64,000 bases of DNA, taken from positions 2,108,001 through 2,172,000 of the forward strand of contig CAVTPD010000001.1 in NCBI GenBank assembly GCA_963736575.1. The letters run 5' to 3'. The position numbers and the translations under genes were made by a program. Positions 25,636-35,044 of the stretch are shown piece by piece. The notes under the pieces were generated by a model. It was not told where the DNA came from, did no database searches, and saw only the letters and a program-made list of their open reading frames with translations. This DNA comes from CAVTPD01 sp963736575 (GTDB lineage Bacteria; Bacteroidota; Bacteroidia; Cytophagales; JAAEPT01). Each line of letters opens with the position of its first letter. Positions within the stretch are counted from its first letter, which is position 1.

Positions 25636-26379
25636 TCACCCCATAAAACAACTCAAAAAAGCTTCTTTTCTGGCGGGGGAAACGTCTACGGTAGAACCGT
25701 CTGAAAGGGTGACATACCCGCCTTTTCCTTTGGTGTATTTGCTAACGTAGTCTATGTTGATGAGGTGGGAACGGTGTACACGGACAAAACCGAAGTCTTG
25801 CAACAGTTCTTCGTAATGTTTTAGAGTACGGCAGATTAATAGTGGTGTGCTGCCGGCGATGTGGAAGGTAGTAAAGTTATCAGAGGCTTCGCAGCGGAGG
25901 ATGTCTTTTACCTGAACTACTTCAAAGCCTTCCATGGTGGGTAATATGATTTTATGGAGTTGCTTGTTGGCGGTTTTTATGTTGTCTATTAGGACTTGGG
26001 TAGTGGTGCTTGCACTGGATTGCTGATTGGCTTTTATTTTGTCTACGGCCTGTACTAATTCGTCAATGTCTATGGGTTTTAACAAGTAATAGGCGGCGCT
26101 TAAGTTGAGGGCGCGGATGGCGTATTCGGAATAGGCGGTTACAAATACGGTTTCGAAATCTACTTTATCGATTTGTTCCAGAAGGTCGAATGCATTTCCG
26201 AAGGGCATTTCAACGTCCAAAAAAACGATGTGTGGCTGGTGTTTTTTAATGGCTTCCAGTCCTGTTTTTACGGATTCTCCAAAACCAACTACCTCTACTC
26301 CTTCGCAGTATTTTTGTACATAGCTGAACAAGATGTTTCTTGCCGCTTCTTCGTCGTCTATGATTACAGCTTTAAGCAT
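25636..26379 (-). CDS. LytTR-family response regulator
   Basis: About 247 residues. The receiver domain (~1-120) has the DDEEAAR acidic cluster, the phospho-acceptor Asp in IVFLDVEMPFGNAF, Thr in FVTAYSEYAI and Lys in YLLKPIDI. The LytTR DNA-binding domain (~140-245) has VKDILRCEASDNFTTFHI, RTLKHYEELL and FVRVHRSHLINIDYVSKY. The start is ATG at 26379 (MLKAVIIDDEE); an upstream in-frame extension MYRHKKQKP does not fit. It overlaps the end of the LytS-like kinase gene by 8 bases, which pairs them as a two-component system. Its target genes are not evident. Confidence 0.9.
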   Translation of the reverse strand: MLKAVIIDDEEAARNILFSYVQKYCEGVEVVGFGESVKTGLEAIKKHQPHIVFLDVEMPFGNAFDLLEQIDKVDFETVFVTAYSEYAIRALNLSAAYYLLKPIDIDELVQAVDKIKANQQSSASTTTQVLIDNIKTANKQLHKIILPTMEGFEVVQVKDILRCEASDNFTTFHIAGSTPLLICRTLKHYEELLQDFGFVRVHRSHLINIDYVSKYTKGKGGYVTLSDGSTVDVSPARKEAFLSCFMG

Positions 26380-28225
26380 GGGCTTTTGTTTTTTGTGCCG
26401 GTACATGGATGTTCACCAAGGTTCCCTTCCCTCCTTCACCGTCTTCTATTTCTATGCGTACGTTGGTTTTGTGGGCCTGATTGATGATACTGAGGCGTTC
26501 TTCGATATTCTTCATGCCCCGGGAATTGTGTTTCTGTTGGTTTTTGGTTTTAAGGGCTTGGGATTGTGTGCGGCCAATACCGTCATCGGCAATGGTAATC
26601 AACAGCGAACGGTCTTGGTTTTGGGTGATGTTAACGGACAGTTGGCCTTTGTTTTCTTTGTATCGTAAACCGTGCCATACGGCGTTTTCTATGTATGGCT
26701 GAATAAGCATCGGCGGTATTAAAAAAGCGTCGGTGTCTATGGTTTCTTCTACTTCAAAGGTGTAGTCAAATATGTCTTTAAAGCGGAAATGTTCTAAGCG
26801 CAGGTAGAGCGAGAGCATTTCGATTTCTTGTTTTAGGGGGATGAAATCGTGTTCGGAATAGTCCATGACTAAGCGCATGAGTTTGGAGAATTCGGCGATG
26901 AATTTGTTGGCCATGCGTTCGTCGTTGAGGGCGATAAAGCTGTTGACAGAGTTGAGGGCATTAAAGATAAAATGCGGATTCATTTGGCTGCGTAGCGATT
27001 TTAAGGCCAGCAGTTGGTTGTTGCGTTTACGGGCTTGTGCGTTTTTGTACATGAAATAGGCGCCAATCAGGGCTAAGACCAGTCCCATGCAGGAGCTGAT
27101 GGAGATCCATTTTTGCAGCTGTAGTTCTTTGGCTTGTTGGTTGATGGTGTCTTCGTTAAAGGCTTTTTGTTGTTCTAAAAGCTCTATCTGTCGCTGAATG
27201 TTTAAGAAATCGGTAGAAAGAGCTGTTTTATTTTGTTGTTCTTTATGGAGCGAATCGCTTGCCTGTTGCCATTGTAGTGCGTAGGTTAAGGCTTCTTCAT
27301 ACTGTTTTTCTTCCTTGTAAATGGAAACGGTGTTTTGCAAGGCTTCCGTTAAGGTGAGCCAGTCTTTTAGGGAATCGGCCAAGTGTATGGTGTTTTTAAG
27401 GCTTTGTAGCGCTTGCCGGTTGTTGGCATTGGCGCGTAAGGTATTGGCTAATTCCAGCTCTTTTTTAGCCTGAATTTTAACGTCGCCTTTCTTTTTGGCC
27501 AGACTGATGCTTCGTTCTTTTATTTCTATTTCTTTTTGTACATCCCCTTGTGACTGGTAATATTCGTCTAGGGCGTCGTAGGTTTCGAACAGCTCTTCTT
27601 CTTCCGTATTTTCTTCATCAAATGCGAGTTCTTCTTCGGTTAAGGGCGCTTCGGCAACCGATTCGGACACCGACGGAGCGGCTTCGGTCTGCAATTGAAG
27701 ACTTTTTAACTTGGCTTTGGAACGCACCACACCGCTTTGATTGGAACGTAATTCTTCCAATTCCCCTACTTCTTGCAGTTCTTGTTTGGCGGCGCTGTAG
27801 TTTTCTTGCTGTATGTTCAGTTCGGCCAGGTGTTCTTTGCTTTTAATCAGTTCATCGGTTTTCTTCTCTTTTTCCAGATAGCTGATGTAGCGTTGTAAAT
27901 GGATTTTAGCCTGTGCTTTGTTGCCCTGTTTTTCATAGGCTTGGCTGATGGCTTTCTCACACAAGGCGTCTTGTTGGGGGCTGCTTGTTCGGTAGTATTC
28001 TTGTGCCTTTTGGTAGTTTTCAATGGCTAAGTCGTACTGGCCTAATTCCAAATACTGTTCCCCCAGATCAAAAAAACAGTTGGCCCTTACTTGTGGATCT
28101 CTGGAACTGTAACATGGCGTAACGGCCGATTTTTCGAACTTCTTTTTAGAATAAGAAGTTGAGCTCTGGCTGTTTCCGGCGAACCCTATACATAGGGCAA
28201 ATAGTATGGTTATTAGTTTTTGCAT
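26372..28225 (-). CDS. TPR-containing LytS-like sensor histidine kinase
   Basis: 617 residues. Signal peptide 1-19 (MQKLITILFALCIGFAGNSQ). TPR-like helices follow at ~45-345 (CFFDLGEQYLELGQYDLAIENYQKAQEYY) and are presumably periplasmic. A coiled coil (IQRQIELLEQQKAFNED) leads to one membrane helix near 380-400 (SSCMGLVLALIGAYFMY). The cytoplasmic His_kinase domain has phospho-acceptor QMNPHFIFNALNSVNSFIAL and ATP-binding segments LIPPMLIQPYIENAVWHGL and IADDGIGR. This architecture is common in Bacteroidota and pairs with LytTR regulators, here the overlapping next gene. Codon choice and base composition are more GC-rich than the flanking genes. Confidence 0.9.
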   Translation of the reverse strand: MQKLITILFALCIGFAGNSQSSTSYSKKKFEKSAVTPCYSSRDPQVRANCFFDLGEQYLELGQYDLAIENYQKAQEYYRTSSPQQDALCEKAISQAYEKQGNKAQAKIHLQRYISYLEKEKKTDELIKSKEHLAELNIQQENYSAAKQELQEVGELEELRSNQSGVVRSKAKLKSLQLQTEAAPSVSESVAEAPLTEEELAFDEENTEEEELFETYDALDEYYQSQGDVQKEIEIKERSISLAKKKGDVKIQAKKELELANTLRANANNRQALQSLKNTIHLADSLKDWLTLTEALQNTVSIYKEEKQYEEALTYALQWQQASDSLHKEQQNKTALSTDFLNIQRQIELLEQQKAFNEDTINQQAKELQLQKWISISSCMGLVLALIGAYFMYKNAQARKRNNQLLALKSLRSQMNPHFIFNALNSVNSFIALNDERMANKFIAEFSKLMRLVMDYSEHDFIPLKQEIEMLSLYLRLEHFRFKDIFDYTFEVEETIDTDAFLIPPMLIQPYIENAVWHGLRYKENKGQLSVNITQNQDRSLLITIADDGIGRTQSQALKTKNQQKHNSRGMKNIEERLSIINQAHKTNVRIEIEDGEGGKGTLVNIHVPAQKTKAHA

Positions 28226-28426
28226 GGCTTAGCAGGACTAAACATAGGAAGTTCAGCGCAATTAAAAAAATAGCTTTTATGGCCTTATGGGCTGAATACG
28301 AGTACAAAAGTGGGCTTTACTTATTGGGGCTTTCGGTTTACTAAGTGAAAGGTAGTGTTCACTAAGTGTAGCTGTTTATTGCTGTTTTTTCGGAAGATCT
28401 TGCCGGTAACAAAAACGAACAGAACC

Positions 28427-29633
28427 ATGAACACAATACGAAAGATTATCGCGAAAAAAGAGTTGATCCTTATGCTACTAGGAAGCTATATTTTTGGATT
28501 TTTAACGGCTACTTCCCTTCAGGCCCATAGCCTTGTGGTGGAAGAAGTAGAAGAAGTTAGTGAAATTGTTGATGGCAAGAAGAAGATTAAGATTGCTTTG
28601 TTGCTGGATACTTCGGGCAGCATGCAGGGTTTGATTGACCAAGCAAAAAGTGAACTATGGAGTTTGGTGAACGAGTTGTCGAAAGCGGAATGCAATGGGG
28701 AAAAGCCGGAACTGCAAATTGCTTTGTACGAGTACGGAAAAAGTAGTTTACCGGCCAGTGAAGGCTACATCCGTATGGTGACGCCGCTTAACGGATGATT
28801 TGGATTTACTGTCTAAGGATTTGTTTTCGCTACGTACCAATGGCGGGGATGAGTTTTGCGGACAGGTGATTGAACGTGCGCTGGACCAGTTGGACTGGAG
28901 CCGTGAAACGAGTGATTTGCAAGTAATTTTTATTGCCGGAAATGAGGAGTTTACGCAAGGTACGGTGAATTATGTGGGGGTTTGCCAACGTGCGGCGGAA
29001 AAGGGCATTATTGTGAATACGATCCATTGTGGCGATCACCAAGAGGGTATCCGAACGCAATGGAAACACGGGGCAGATATTACCGGTGGGGAATATATGA
29101 GCATTAACCACAATGTGGTTTCCCGAGAGATTGATACGCCGTATGACGACCAGATTGTGCAACTGAATAAGGATTTGAACAAAACGTATATTTCTTACGG
29201 GGCGAATGGTGCTAGCTATAAGCAAAATCAGGAAGCGCAGGATGCCAATGCCTACAATGTAGATAAGAAGGTGTTGGTAAAACGTAGTGTGTCTAAGTCT
29301 AGTACGTATTATAAAAAAGGGGCTGAAAAGTGGGATTTGGTATCGAAAATGGAAGAAGCGGCTCCGGAAGCGATGGAAGAGGAATTGGCGGAAATGGATA
29401 ACGATGAGTTGCCGGCGGAGATGAAAAGCATGAACGATGCGGAGAAAGTAAAATACGTGCAGGAAAAGCAAAAGGAACGCGAAAAGGTGGAAACGGAAAT
29501 TGCGGCTTTAAAGGTGAAGCGGGAGCAATATATCAAACAAAACTCTAACACGGAAGACAAGGACATGCTGCAAAATGCTATGATTAATGCGATTACGGAA
29601 CAGGCAAAAACGAAGTCGATTGTGATTAAATAA
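28427..29633 (+). pseudogene. Exported VWA-domain protein, single frameshift
   Basis: Starts at ATG 28427 (MNTIRKIIAKKELILMLLGS) with a signal or anchor helix. The von Willebrand factor A domain begins KIKIALLLDTSGSMQGLIDQ, with the MIDAS motif D-T-S-G-S. The frame ends at 28798 as MVTPLNG, while the shifted frame continues LLSKDLFSLRTNGGDEFCG, VIFIAGNEEFTQGTV, to a long Lys/Glu coiled tail and stop at 29633. Deleting one A near 28790 restores PLTDDLDLLSKDLF, so this is a one-base insertion. It is divergent from the LytS-like kinase. MIDAS-type VWA proteins bind proteins through a metal ion; the partner is unknown. Confidence 0.75.
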
Positions 29634-29655
29634 GGTTTCTTAAGTCCCTCCTTTT

Positions 29656-29695
29656 ACCGAAGCCTTCGCTTATTGTGAGGGCTTTGGTGTTTTGA
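29656..29695 (+). terminator. Terminator after the VWA gene
   Basis: Stem ACCGAAGCC / GGCTTTGGT (G-T pairs allowed) with a 15-base loop, followed by GTTTT. It is 23 bases beyond the stop. Confidence 0.65.
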
Positions 29696-29820
29696 TGCGG
29701 GTTTTGGGTGGTGGGTTTTGAGTTGTGGGTATGGTACTATTACAACTACCGTGGAATTTATTTTGTTTTGGGTTGAACAGTTTCATTTGTTTAATTGTCA
29801 AAAATGCCTTTGTTTAAATG

Positions 29821-30273
29821 TTAAAAATGATCTGAATAATAATGCTCTTGATTATATGGAATAAACAATAGAGATGTATTAATTCCATAATAAATAGATC
29901 CAGAATTATTTCTTATTTGAGCCAAACTAACATCAATTTCATTTAATTCAACGTAAGGATAAACACAAGTAGTAAAATTAATTATCGAATCATTATTCGC
30001 TTCTAAACAGCTTTCTTTTTTCAATTTGATCTGACGTCTCCTGAGTTTAAAATAATCCTCAATAGTTTGAATGGAATCAAAGTCTATTTTCCAATTGTTA
30101 TCAGTTTGAGTAAACAGGCTTTTATCGAGATTATTAGTTTCTAGTTTAAGCGTTAGATTGAATTTATCACTCAATTTTTTTCCGTTAACAATACTCGATC
30201 TATTTCTATTTTCTTCCTCAGAACACGAATTAAAAAACACTATCATAAATAGCAAACAAAGGTCGTTTTTCAC
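29821..30273 (-). CDS. Putative lipoprotein, unknown function
   Basis: A 150-residue exported protein. The N-terminus MKNDLCLLFMIVFFNSCSEE ends in a lipobox-like NSC-S with the modified Cys at residue 18. The remainder is polar, with no recognised domain. One region (DNNWKIDFDSIQTIEDYF) is followed by a basic helix (KLRRRQIKLKKESCLEANN). It lacks neighbours on its strand and sits in an AT-rich patch between the VWA gene and an AraC remnant. I do not recognise the family. Confidence 0.55.
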   Translation of the reverse strand: MKNDLCLLFMIVFFNSCSEEENRNRSSIVNGKKLSDKFNLTLKLETNNLDKSLFTQTDNNWKIDFDSIQTIEDYFKLRRRQIKLKKESCLEANNDSIINFTTCVYPYVELNEIDVSLAQIRNNSGSIYYGINTSLLFIPYNQEHYYSDHF

Positions 30274-30366
30274 GCTTGAATAGGTTTAGCGACCGTAGTC
30301 AACGGTGAGAAGTGATATTTTTCGCATATCTTTTAATTTTTAATGTTTATGCAAACATAATTTCAG

Positions 30367-30776
30367 TCAACCATTTGCACTTTGTATAAATGCGACATTT
30401 TAAAGAAAGGATGGTGAAAGTCTGTAAATCTTTTATTTCTTTGCTAAGGTGTGAATGATCGTAATAGCCGCATTCAAATGCAATATTTAATAAGCTCTGG
30501 TGTTGCTTTGTGTTTTTGATTAAACTTAATGCGGTCTGAAAGCGAATAATATTTGAATATTCTTTAGGAGATAATCCAATGTACTTTTTAAAATTTCGCT
30601 CCAATTGTCTTTTTGTTGTGAAATTTGTTTGATAACTCGTAAATATTGACTTGTCCGTTTGTGGAGTGTATAGCTCAGAATTGATTGCAGCGGGGTATTT
30701 TTGCTTTTTATTTCTAAAAAAAACTGGTTAAAATAATTGAATGGGTTATCAAAAGTTTTATCAATACTAAATGTGG
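30367..30776 (-). pseudogene. Decayed AraC-family regulator gene
   Basis: Three reading frames together give the C-terminal half of an AraC regulator. One frame has TFDNPFNYFNQFFLEIKSKN (~30.70-30.77 kb). A second has the first helix-turn-helix region TNFTTKRQLERNFKKYIGLS and on to NIAFECGYYDHSHLSKEIKD (~30.40-30.70 kb). A third ends KMSHLYKVQMVD at 30367. At least two indels separate them, and the N-terminal sensing half is absent: the homologous sequence stops just before the terminator of the tRNA gene. This is genuine decay, unlike the single-indel genes elsewhere. Confidence 0.65.
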
Positions 30777-30797
30777 ATTAAAAATTTTAGCATAAAA

Positions 30798-30823
30798 AAA
30801 GCCTCCTTAAATAAGGAGGCTTT
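30798..30823 (-). terminator. Terminator after tRNA-Leu
   Basis: Perfect stem AAAGCCTCCTTA / TAAGGAGGCTTT with a short loop and an A-run on the left (T-run on the minus strand). It begins 6 bases beyond the tRNA 3' end. Confidence 0.9.
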
Positions 30824-30828
30824 GAATG

Positions 30829-30910
30829 TACCGAAGGCCGGAATCGAACCGGCACTCCTTGCGGAACACGAGTTTGAGTCGTGCGCGTCTACCAGTTCCG
30901 CCACTTCGGC
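30829..30910 (-). tRNA. tRNA-Leu (anticodon CAA)
   Basis: On the minus strand an 82-base cloverleaf begins GCCGAAGTGGCGGAACTGG. The D arm contains TGGTAGACGC. The anticodon stem CACGA / TCGTG encloses loop CTCAAAC, giving anticodon CAA. A leucine-type long variable arm (TTCCGCAAGGAG) follows, then the T arm GCCGGTTCGATTCCGGC and an acceptor stem closing with a G-T pair. CCA is not encoded. A TATATTTG -7 element lies 12-19 bases upstream. Confidence 0.95.
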
Positions 30911-30921
30911 AATTGGGATTG

Positions 30922-30929
30922 CAAATATA
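30922..30929 (-). promoter_or_regulatory. -7 element of the tRNA-Leu promoter
   Basis: On the minus strand this reads TATATTTG, a perfect match to the Bacteroidota -7 consensus TAnnTTTG. It is placed 12 bases before the tRNA 5' end. No clear -33 TTG was found at the usual distance. Confidence 0.65.
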
Positions 30930-30945
30930 GCAGAACTAAATTAGA

Positions 30946-31538
30946 ATGGAAGTAAAATTTTATCGATTATTTTGGATTACTATTTTTTGACCGAAAACGA
31001 AAAAGATTACGAACCTTACCGTGTTTTAGAAAGCCACTTCCAAAACAACAACCAATCGTACAAACTCACCATTATTACATCTTTGGTAGAAGAAGACGAT
31101 CTTATTGAAGACCTTTTCTTTTCCGTTATTTGGCTGTTTTTAGGTGTAATTGCTTGCCTTATCTTTTTAAACAAAGTTATACTGAAGAAAACATGGAAGT
31201 CCTTCTACTCTACCCTAGATGCTTTAACCCATTTTAAGATTGAAAAAGAAAGTACTTTCCAATCTGAAAAGTCTAAAATTTCGGAATTCAATACTCTAAA
31301 CCAGACCTTAGAACAACTTTTAAACCGAACCATAAAAGTTTATAAAGACCAGAAACAGTTTATAGAAAATGCTTCGCATGAACTACAAACACCGCTGGCC
31401 ATAACCTTAAATAAGCTGGAACTGCTGTTAAAGACCAATAATTTATCCGAAAACGAATACAGCATAATCGACAGCGCATTACACAACAACAGTAATACAA
31501 TCGCCTTCCGCTTCTTCTGCCTCTATTTTTTCAGCTAA
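30946..31538 (+). pseudogene. Broken histidine kinase gene
   Basis: A start-like MEVKFYRLFWITIF (30946) stops at once. Another frame then carries a partial periplasmic sensor (DYYFLTENEKDYEPYRVLES), a membrane helix (FFSVIWLFLGVIACLIFL), a linker and a HisKA helix with the phospho-acceptor His (FIENASHELQTPLAITLNKLELL). It ends abruptly after IIDSALHNNS with unrelated residues to 31538. The second HisKA helix and the whole ATPase domain are missing, so the protein cannot autophosphorylate. Internal deletions at both ends indicate gene decay. The PepSY-like gene that follows is a typical neighbour of such kinases. Confidence 0.7.
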
Positions 31539-31664
31539 TAAAAAGAGGTATCACTCTATAACACGCTGTTGTTCATAGAAAATAGAGTTAAAACCCAGAA
31601 TGTCTACAGAATTGGGCTTGATATTAGCTTTATAATATTATCTGACCACCTAAATCTAACAACT

Positions 31665-32111
31665 ATGAAATATTTACTAATAAGCCTAAGCATATTGTTG
31701 TTCTCCTTCATATTTAAAGGAACAGATTTATCTGCTAATGAAGTACCAGAAAAAGTAACTACTACATTTAATGAAACTTTTGCCAGTGCAGAAGACATAG
31801 AATGGAAAAAGACAAAGCATGGTGTTTATGAAGCAGATTTTGATATTTTAAACATAGACTACAAAGCCCAAATCAGTAAATCGGGACACCTTACCAAATA
31901 CAAACATGATATACGATTAAGTAAAATCCCTGGTGATTTAGCAACCGAGTTAAATACCACATATTCTGACTACCAAATAGAAAACATAGAAAAAGTAGTA
32001 ATAGGTTCTACTCCTTATTATCAAGTTGAACTAGAAAGTTCTTCTGCTAAAAAACACAAAGTTTTTTCCGCAACGGGAAAAGAGGCTACTAAAATAGATT
32101 TCTGGAATTAA
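31665..32111 (+). CDS. PepSY-like exported protein
   Basis: About 148 residues from ATG 31665, which begins a signal peptide (MKYLLISLSILLFSFIFKGT). The mature part has two PepSY-like units of the DUF2874 type: a first unit with FNETFASAEDIEWKKTKHGVYEADF, and a second with LNTTYSDYQIENIEKVVIGSTPYYQVEL. Such proteins are periplasmic and often sit beside two-component systems in Bacteroidota. The adjacent kinase is now a remnant and no regulator gene is present, so this is probably an orphan. Confidence 0.75.
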   Translation: MKYLLISLSILLFSFIFKGTDLSANEVPEKVTTTFNETFASAEDIEWKKTKHGVYEADFDILNIDYKAQISKSGHLTKYKHDIRLSKIPGDLATELNTTYSDYQIENIEKVVIGSTPYYQVELESSSAKKHKVFSATGKEATKIDFWN

Positions 32112-32543
32112 TGGCTTAAAACTTTCAGATTAAGGGGTTTTTGCTGAAAATTCATGCAAACCCCTATTTATTACATAATCCTAATAGACGAACAACGCGT
32201 TGTCTATTAAAGAAAAGTTATAGAGTATCCTCTCCAGAGAAACATTCTAGAAATTGGAATATCTACTTCACAAGCACAAGTGAAATTTTAAGGCAAAATA
32301 TTCATTAAAAAACTATTTTTTTATTCCACTTTTACTTTAGCCGTTTACTTAAAAGAAAACTTTATAAACGTTCAAACAAAGGTTAACTTTTAAAAGAAAA
32401 AGCGAACAATACCGTAGAATTACGGAATTGTATTCAACTTTATTACTTAACTCAGATTTCCTTCAGATTTCCTGACTAATATTAGAAGCCTCGGGAAAGG
32501 GGTGCTATATAAAGCATAGCAAAAGGGTTAAAACACGCTGCTT
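32112..32543. other. 432-bp intergenic region before dabA
   Basis: No gene is seen here. A stem AGGGGTTT (32133-32140) / AAACCCCT (32158-32165) may be a weak terminator for the PepSY gene. A short palindrome CCGTAGAATTACGG lies near 32413-32426; it resembles in form, but not in its centre, the CCGTATNNATACGG elements at 19-25 kb. The long leader suggests regulated expression of the dabA-dabB operon. No -7 element stands out close to dabA. Confidence 0.4.
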
Positions 32544-35042
32544 ATGAATGACAACACTACCTTCAACGAACACGCTGCACTGGAGCGAATAAGTCATTAT
32601 CTACCAGAACAAGCCCCTTTAAAAGACTTTGTACACCACAACACCTTACATGCCTTCCAAGATCTAAAATTTGACGAGGCTCTTTACAAAGCTTCTAAAA
32701 TATTTGGCTACAAGGTTTCTCTTTCCATAGAAGAATTTAGACAATTATATAAAGACCACCGTATTAGAGAATCGGTGCTGGAAGACCGCATTATTCGCCG
32801 TCAAGGAAAAGAAAATGCAGACCAGTGGATTCATAATATATTCCATAAAGAATACGATAACTCTATACCCGCCAGAATAGGAAAAGTTAGAGAATATTGG
32901 AAAAAAACCTACAATATTGATCTTGATGCAGAAACCCATAGACTGTTATTTAAACTTTTAAGCGGTTATTTAGATCAAGGGGTTTCTATTTGGAAATTCC
33001 CCGTAACGGAAGGCGGTTTTCTGACTTCGGTAAATGATCTAGAGGAAAATAGTGTCACTAACTTTGTTAGAACCAAAAGAAGCAGAGATTTTCTTTCGAA
33101 CCACAAAAACACAAGTATTACACAGTTGTTAAAGATTTTGGTAGGCACAGAATCTTTATACGAACAGTATTTATTTGATCAACAATTTTCGCACCCAGGT
33201 TGGTCTGGTTTGGTTTCTGTAATTGAGAAAAAACCCTCTACCCTATTAGAAGAGCGCGAAATAAAACTGGCCGATGTTATTAAATTTGAGCTAATTCTAG
33301 AAATAGATGCTCTTGACTTTAAATTAGGCAATAAATGGAAACCATTAGGTGCTGTAATTAAACAACGCCCGGAAGGATTATTTGACCCAATAAAAAGTTC
33401 TACCGAAAAAGAAGCTCTTCAGATTTGGCAAGAAGCTTATGAATGGACGTATTACGATGAAGTTTTGGCAGGTATCCAAAAAATGAAAGGCAAAACCAGT
33501 GTAAAGCCCAACAAAACTTTTCAGGCCTTGTTTTGCATTGATGACAGAGAAGGATCTATAAGAAGACACATAGAAAACCTAGACCCAAAATGCGAAACAT
33601 ACGGTACGCCAGGTTTCTTCGGTTTAGAGTTTTATTACCAACCCAAAAACGGAAAGTTTTATACTAAAGTTTGCCCAGGTTCTTTAAACCCCAAATACCT
33701 TATTAAAGAAGAAGGTGAAGATTCTAAATTAGAAACCGACATCCATTTCTCTAAAAAGACCTTCCACCCTATTTTGAGTTCTGTTTTTGCTATGACCGTT
33801 GGATTTTGGTCTGGCATTAAAATGTTCTTAAATATATTTAATCCAAAGGTAATTGCAGGGGCATCCTCTTCTTTTTCACACATGGGTAAAAATTCGGTTT
33901 TAAGTATTGAAAACAAAGATTTAACCGACATACAAGACGGCTTACAGATAGGTTACACAATTGATGAGATGGTTACACGCGTAGAAGGTGTATTGCGTAG
34001 TATTGGCCTAATTAAAGATTTTGGTGACTTGGTCTACATCATCGGGCACGGCGCCAGTAGTATTAACAATACACATTATGCCGGTTACGACTGCGGTGCG
34101 TGTTCCGGTAGACCAGGTTCTGTAAATGCACGTGTTTTTAGTGACATTGCCAACAGACCTGAGGTTCGTCAAAAACTGAAGGAAAAAGGGCTTTACATTC
34201 CTGAAAAGACTCAGTTTTTAGGTGGCATGCACGATACTACAAGAGATGAGTTCGAGTTTTATGATGAGGATGCATTAACTGAAGACAACCTATGGGCACA
34301 TAAAAAACACCTAGAAACCTTTGACAAAGCATTATCTATTAATGCCAAAGAACGTTCTAGAAGATTTTTATCTATAGATACACACCAAAGTCCAGAACAT
34401 ATCCATCAATTAATAAAAAACAGATCGGTTTCTTTATTCGAACCTAGACCAGAGCTGAACCACTCTAACAATTCTTTGTGTATTGTGGGTAGACATTCGC
34501 TTAACGAGTCTTTATTTTTAGACCGAAGAGCATTTTCTAACTCCTATGATTATAGCTTTGACCCTACTGGAGATTTATTACTAGGAATCTTAAATGCCGC
34601 TGCCCCAGTTTGTGGTGGAATTAACTTAGAGTATTATTTCTCTAGAGTAGACAATCAAAAATTAGGTGCCGGTTCTAAATTACCGCACAATGTGGTGGGT
34701 TTATTTGGTGTTGCTAATGGTGTTGAAGGTGATTTAAGACCGGGACTACCTTTACAGATGATTGAGGTACACGATCCTATCCGTTTAATGATGATTGTGG
34801 AACACTATCCGGAAGTGGTGTTAAAAACCATTCAGCAAAACAGCTCTACTTACCAATGGTTTGAGAATTATTGGTTGCATTTGGCGGTAATACACCCAGA
34901 TACCTACGATACTTATATCTTTAAAGACGGTGAATTTGAGCTGTACAAACCGCTTAAAAACCTTTTAGACACCATCTACGATATTGATACAGTGATTGAA
35001 TCTCACGAACATAATTTACCTGTTTATCTAATTAAAAAATAA
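32544..35042 (+). CDS. dabA: DabA, inorganic carbon transporter subunit (UPF0753/DUF2309)
   Basis: 832 residues. DabA is the cytoplasmic, carbonic-anhydrase-like subunit of the DAB system, thought to trap CO2 as bicarbonate when coupled to an ion gradient through DabB. Key features are present: Cys331 and Asp333 in LFCIDDREGSIRRH, His502 in IIGHGASS, and Cys517 in GYDCGACSGRPG. The spacings fit the zinc ligands and active-site residues described for this family. The start is ATG 32544 (MNDNTTFNEHAALERISHYL). DabB follows after 2 bases. A beta-carbonic anhydrase gene lies downstream on the other strand. Confidence 0.92.
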   Translation: MNDNTTFNEHAALERISHYLPEQAPLKDFVHHNTLHAFQDLKFDEALYKASKIFGYKVSLSIEEFRQLYKDHRIRESVLEDRIIRRQGKENADQWIHNIFHKEYDNSIPARIGKVREYWKKTYNIDLDAETHRLLFKLLSGYLDQGVSIWKFPVTEGGFLTSVNDLEENSVTNFVRTKRSRDFLSNHKNTSITQLLKILVGTESLYEQYLFDQQFSHPGWSGLVSVIEKKPSTLLEEREIKLADVIKFELILEIDALDFKLGNKWKPLGAVIKQRPEGLFDPIKSSTEKEALQIWQEAYEWTYYDEVLAGIQKMKGKTSVKPNKTFQALFCIDDREGSIRRHIENLDPKCETYGTPGFFGLEFYYQPKNGKFYTKVCPGSLNPKYLIKEEGEDSKLETDIHFSKKTFHPILSSVFAMTVGFWSGIKMFLNIFNPKVIAGASSSFSHMGKNSVLSIENKDLTDIQDGLQIGYTIDEMVTRVEGVLRSIGLIKDFGDLVYIIGHGASSINNTHYAGYDCGACSGRPGSVNARVFSDIANRPEVRQKLKEKGLYIPEKTQFLGGMHDTTRDEFEFYDEDALTEDNLWAHKKHLETFDKALSINAKERSRRFLSIDTHQSPEHIHQLIKNRSVSLFEPRPELNHSNNSLCIVGRHSLNESLFLDRRAFSNSYDYSFDPTGDLLLGILNAAAPVCGGINLEYYFSRVDNQKLGAGSKLPHNVVGLFGVANGVEGDLRPGLPLQMIEVHDPIRLMMIVEHYPEVVLKTIQQNSSTYQWFENYWLHLAVIHPDTYDTYIFKDGEFELYKPLKNLLDTIYDIDTVIESHEHNLPVYLIKK

Positions 35043-35044
35043 GG

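Noticed and set aside
28830..29471. A 213-residue minus-strand ORF opposite the VWA gene
   Set aside because: It is rich in His, Arg and Leu, resembles no protein family, and lies entirely within the well-supported VWA coding region.
32413..32426. CCGTAGAATTACGG near dabA as another copy of the WDGK-gene palindrome
   Set aside because: It shares only the outer CCGTA/TACGG bases, has a different centre (GAAT in place of TNNA), and is at a different position relative to the gene. It may be coincidence.
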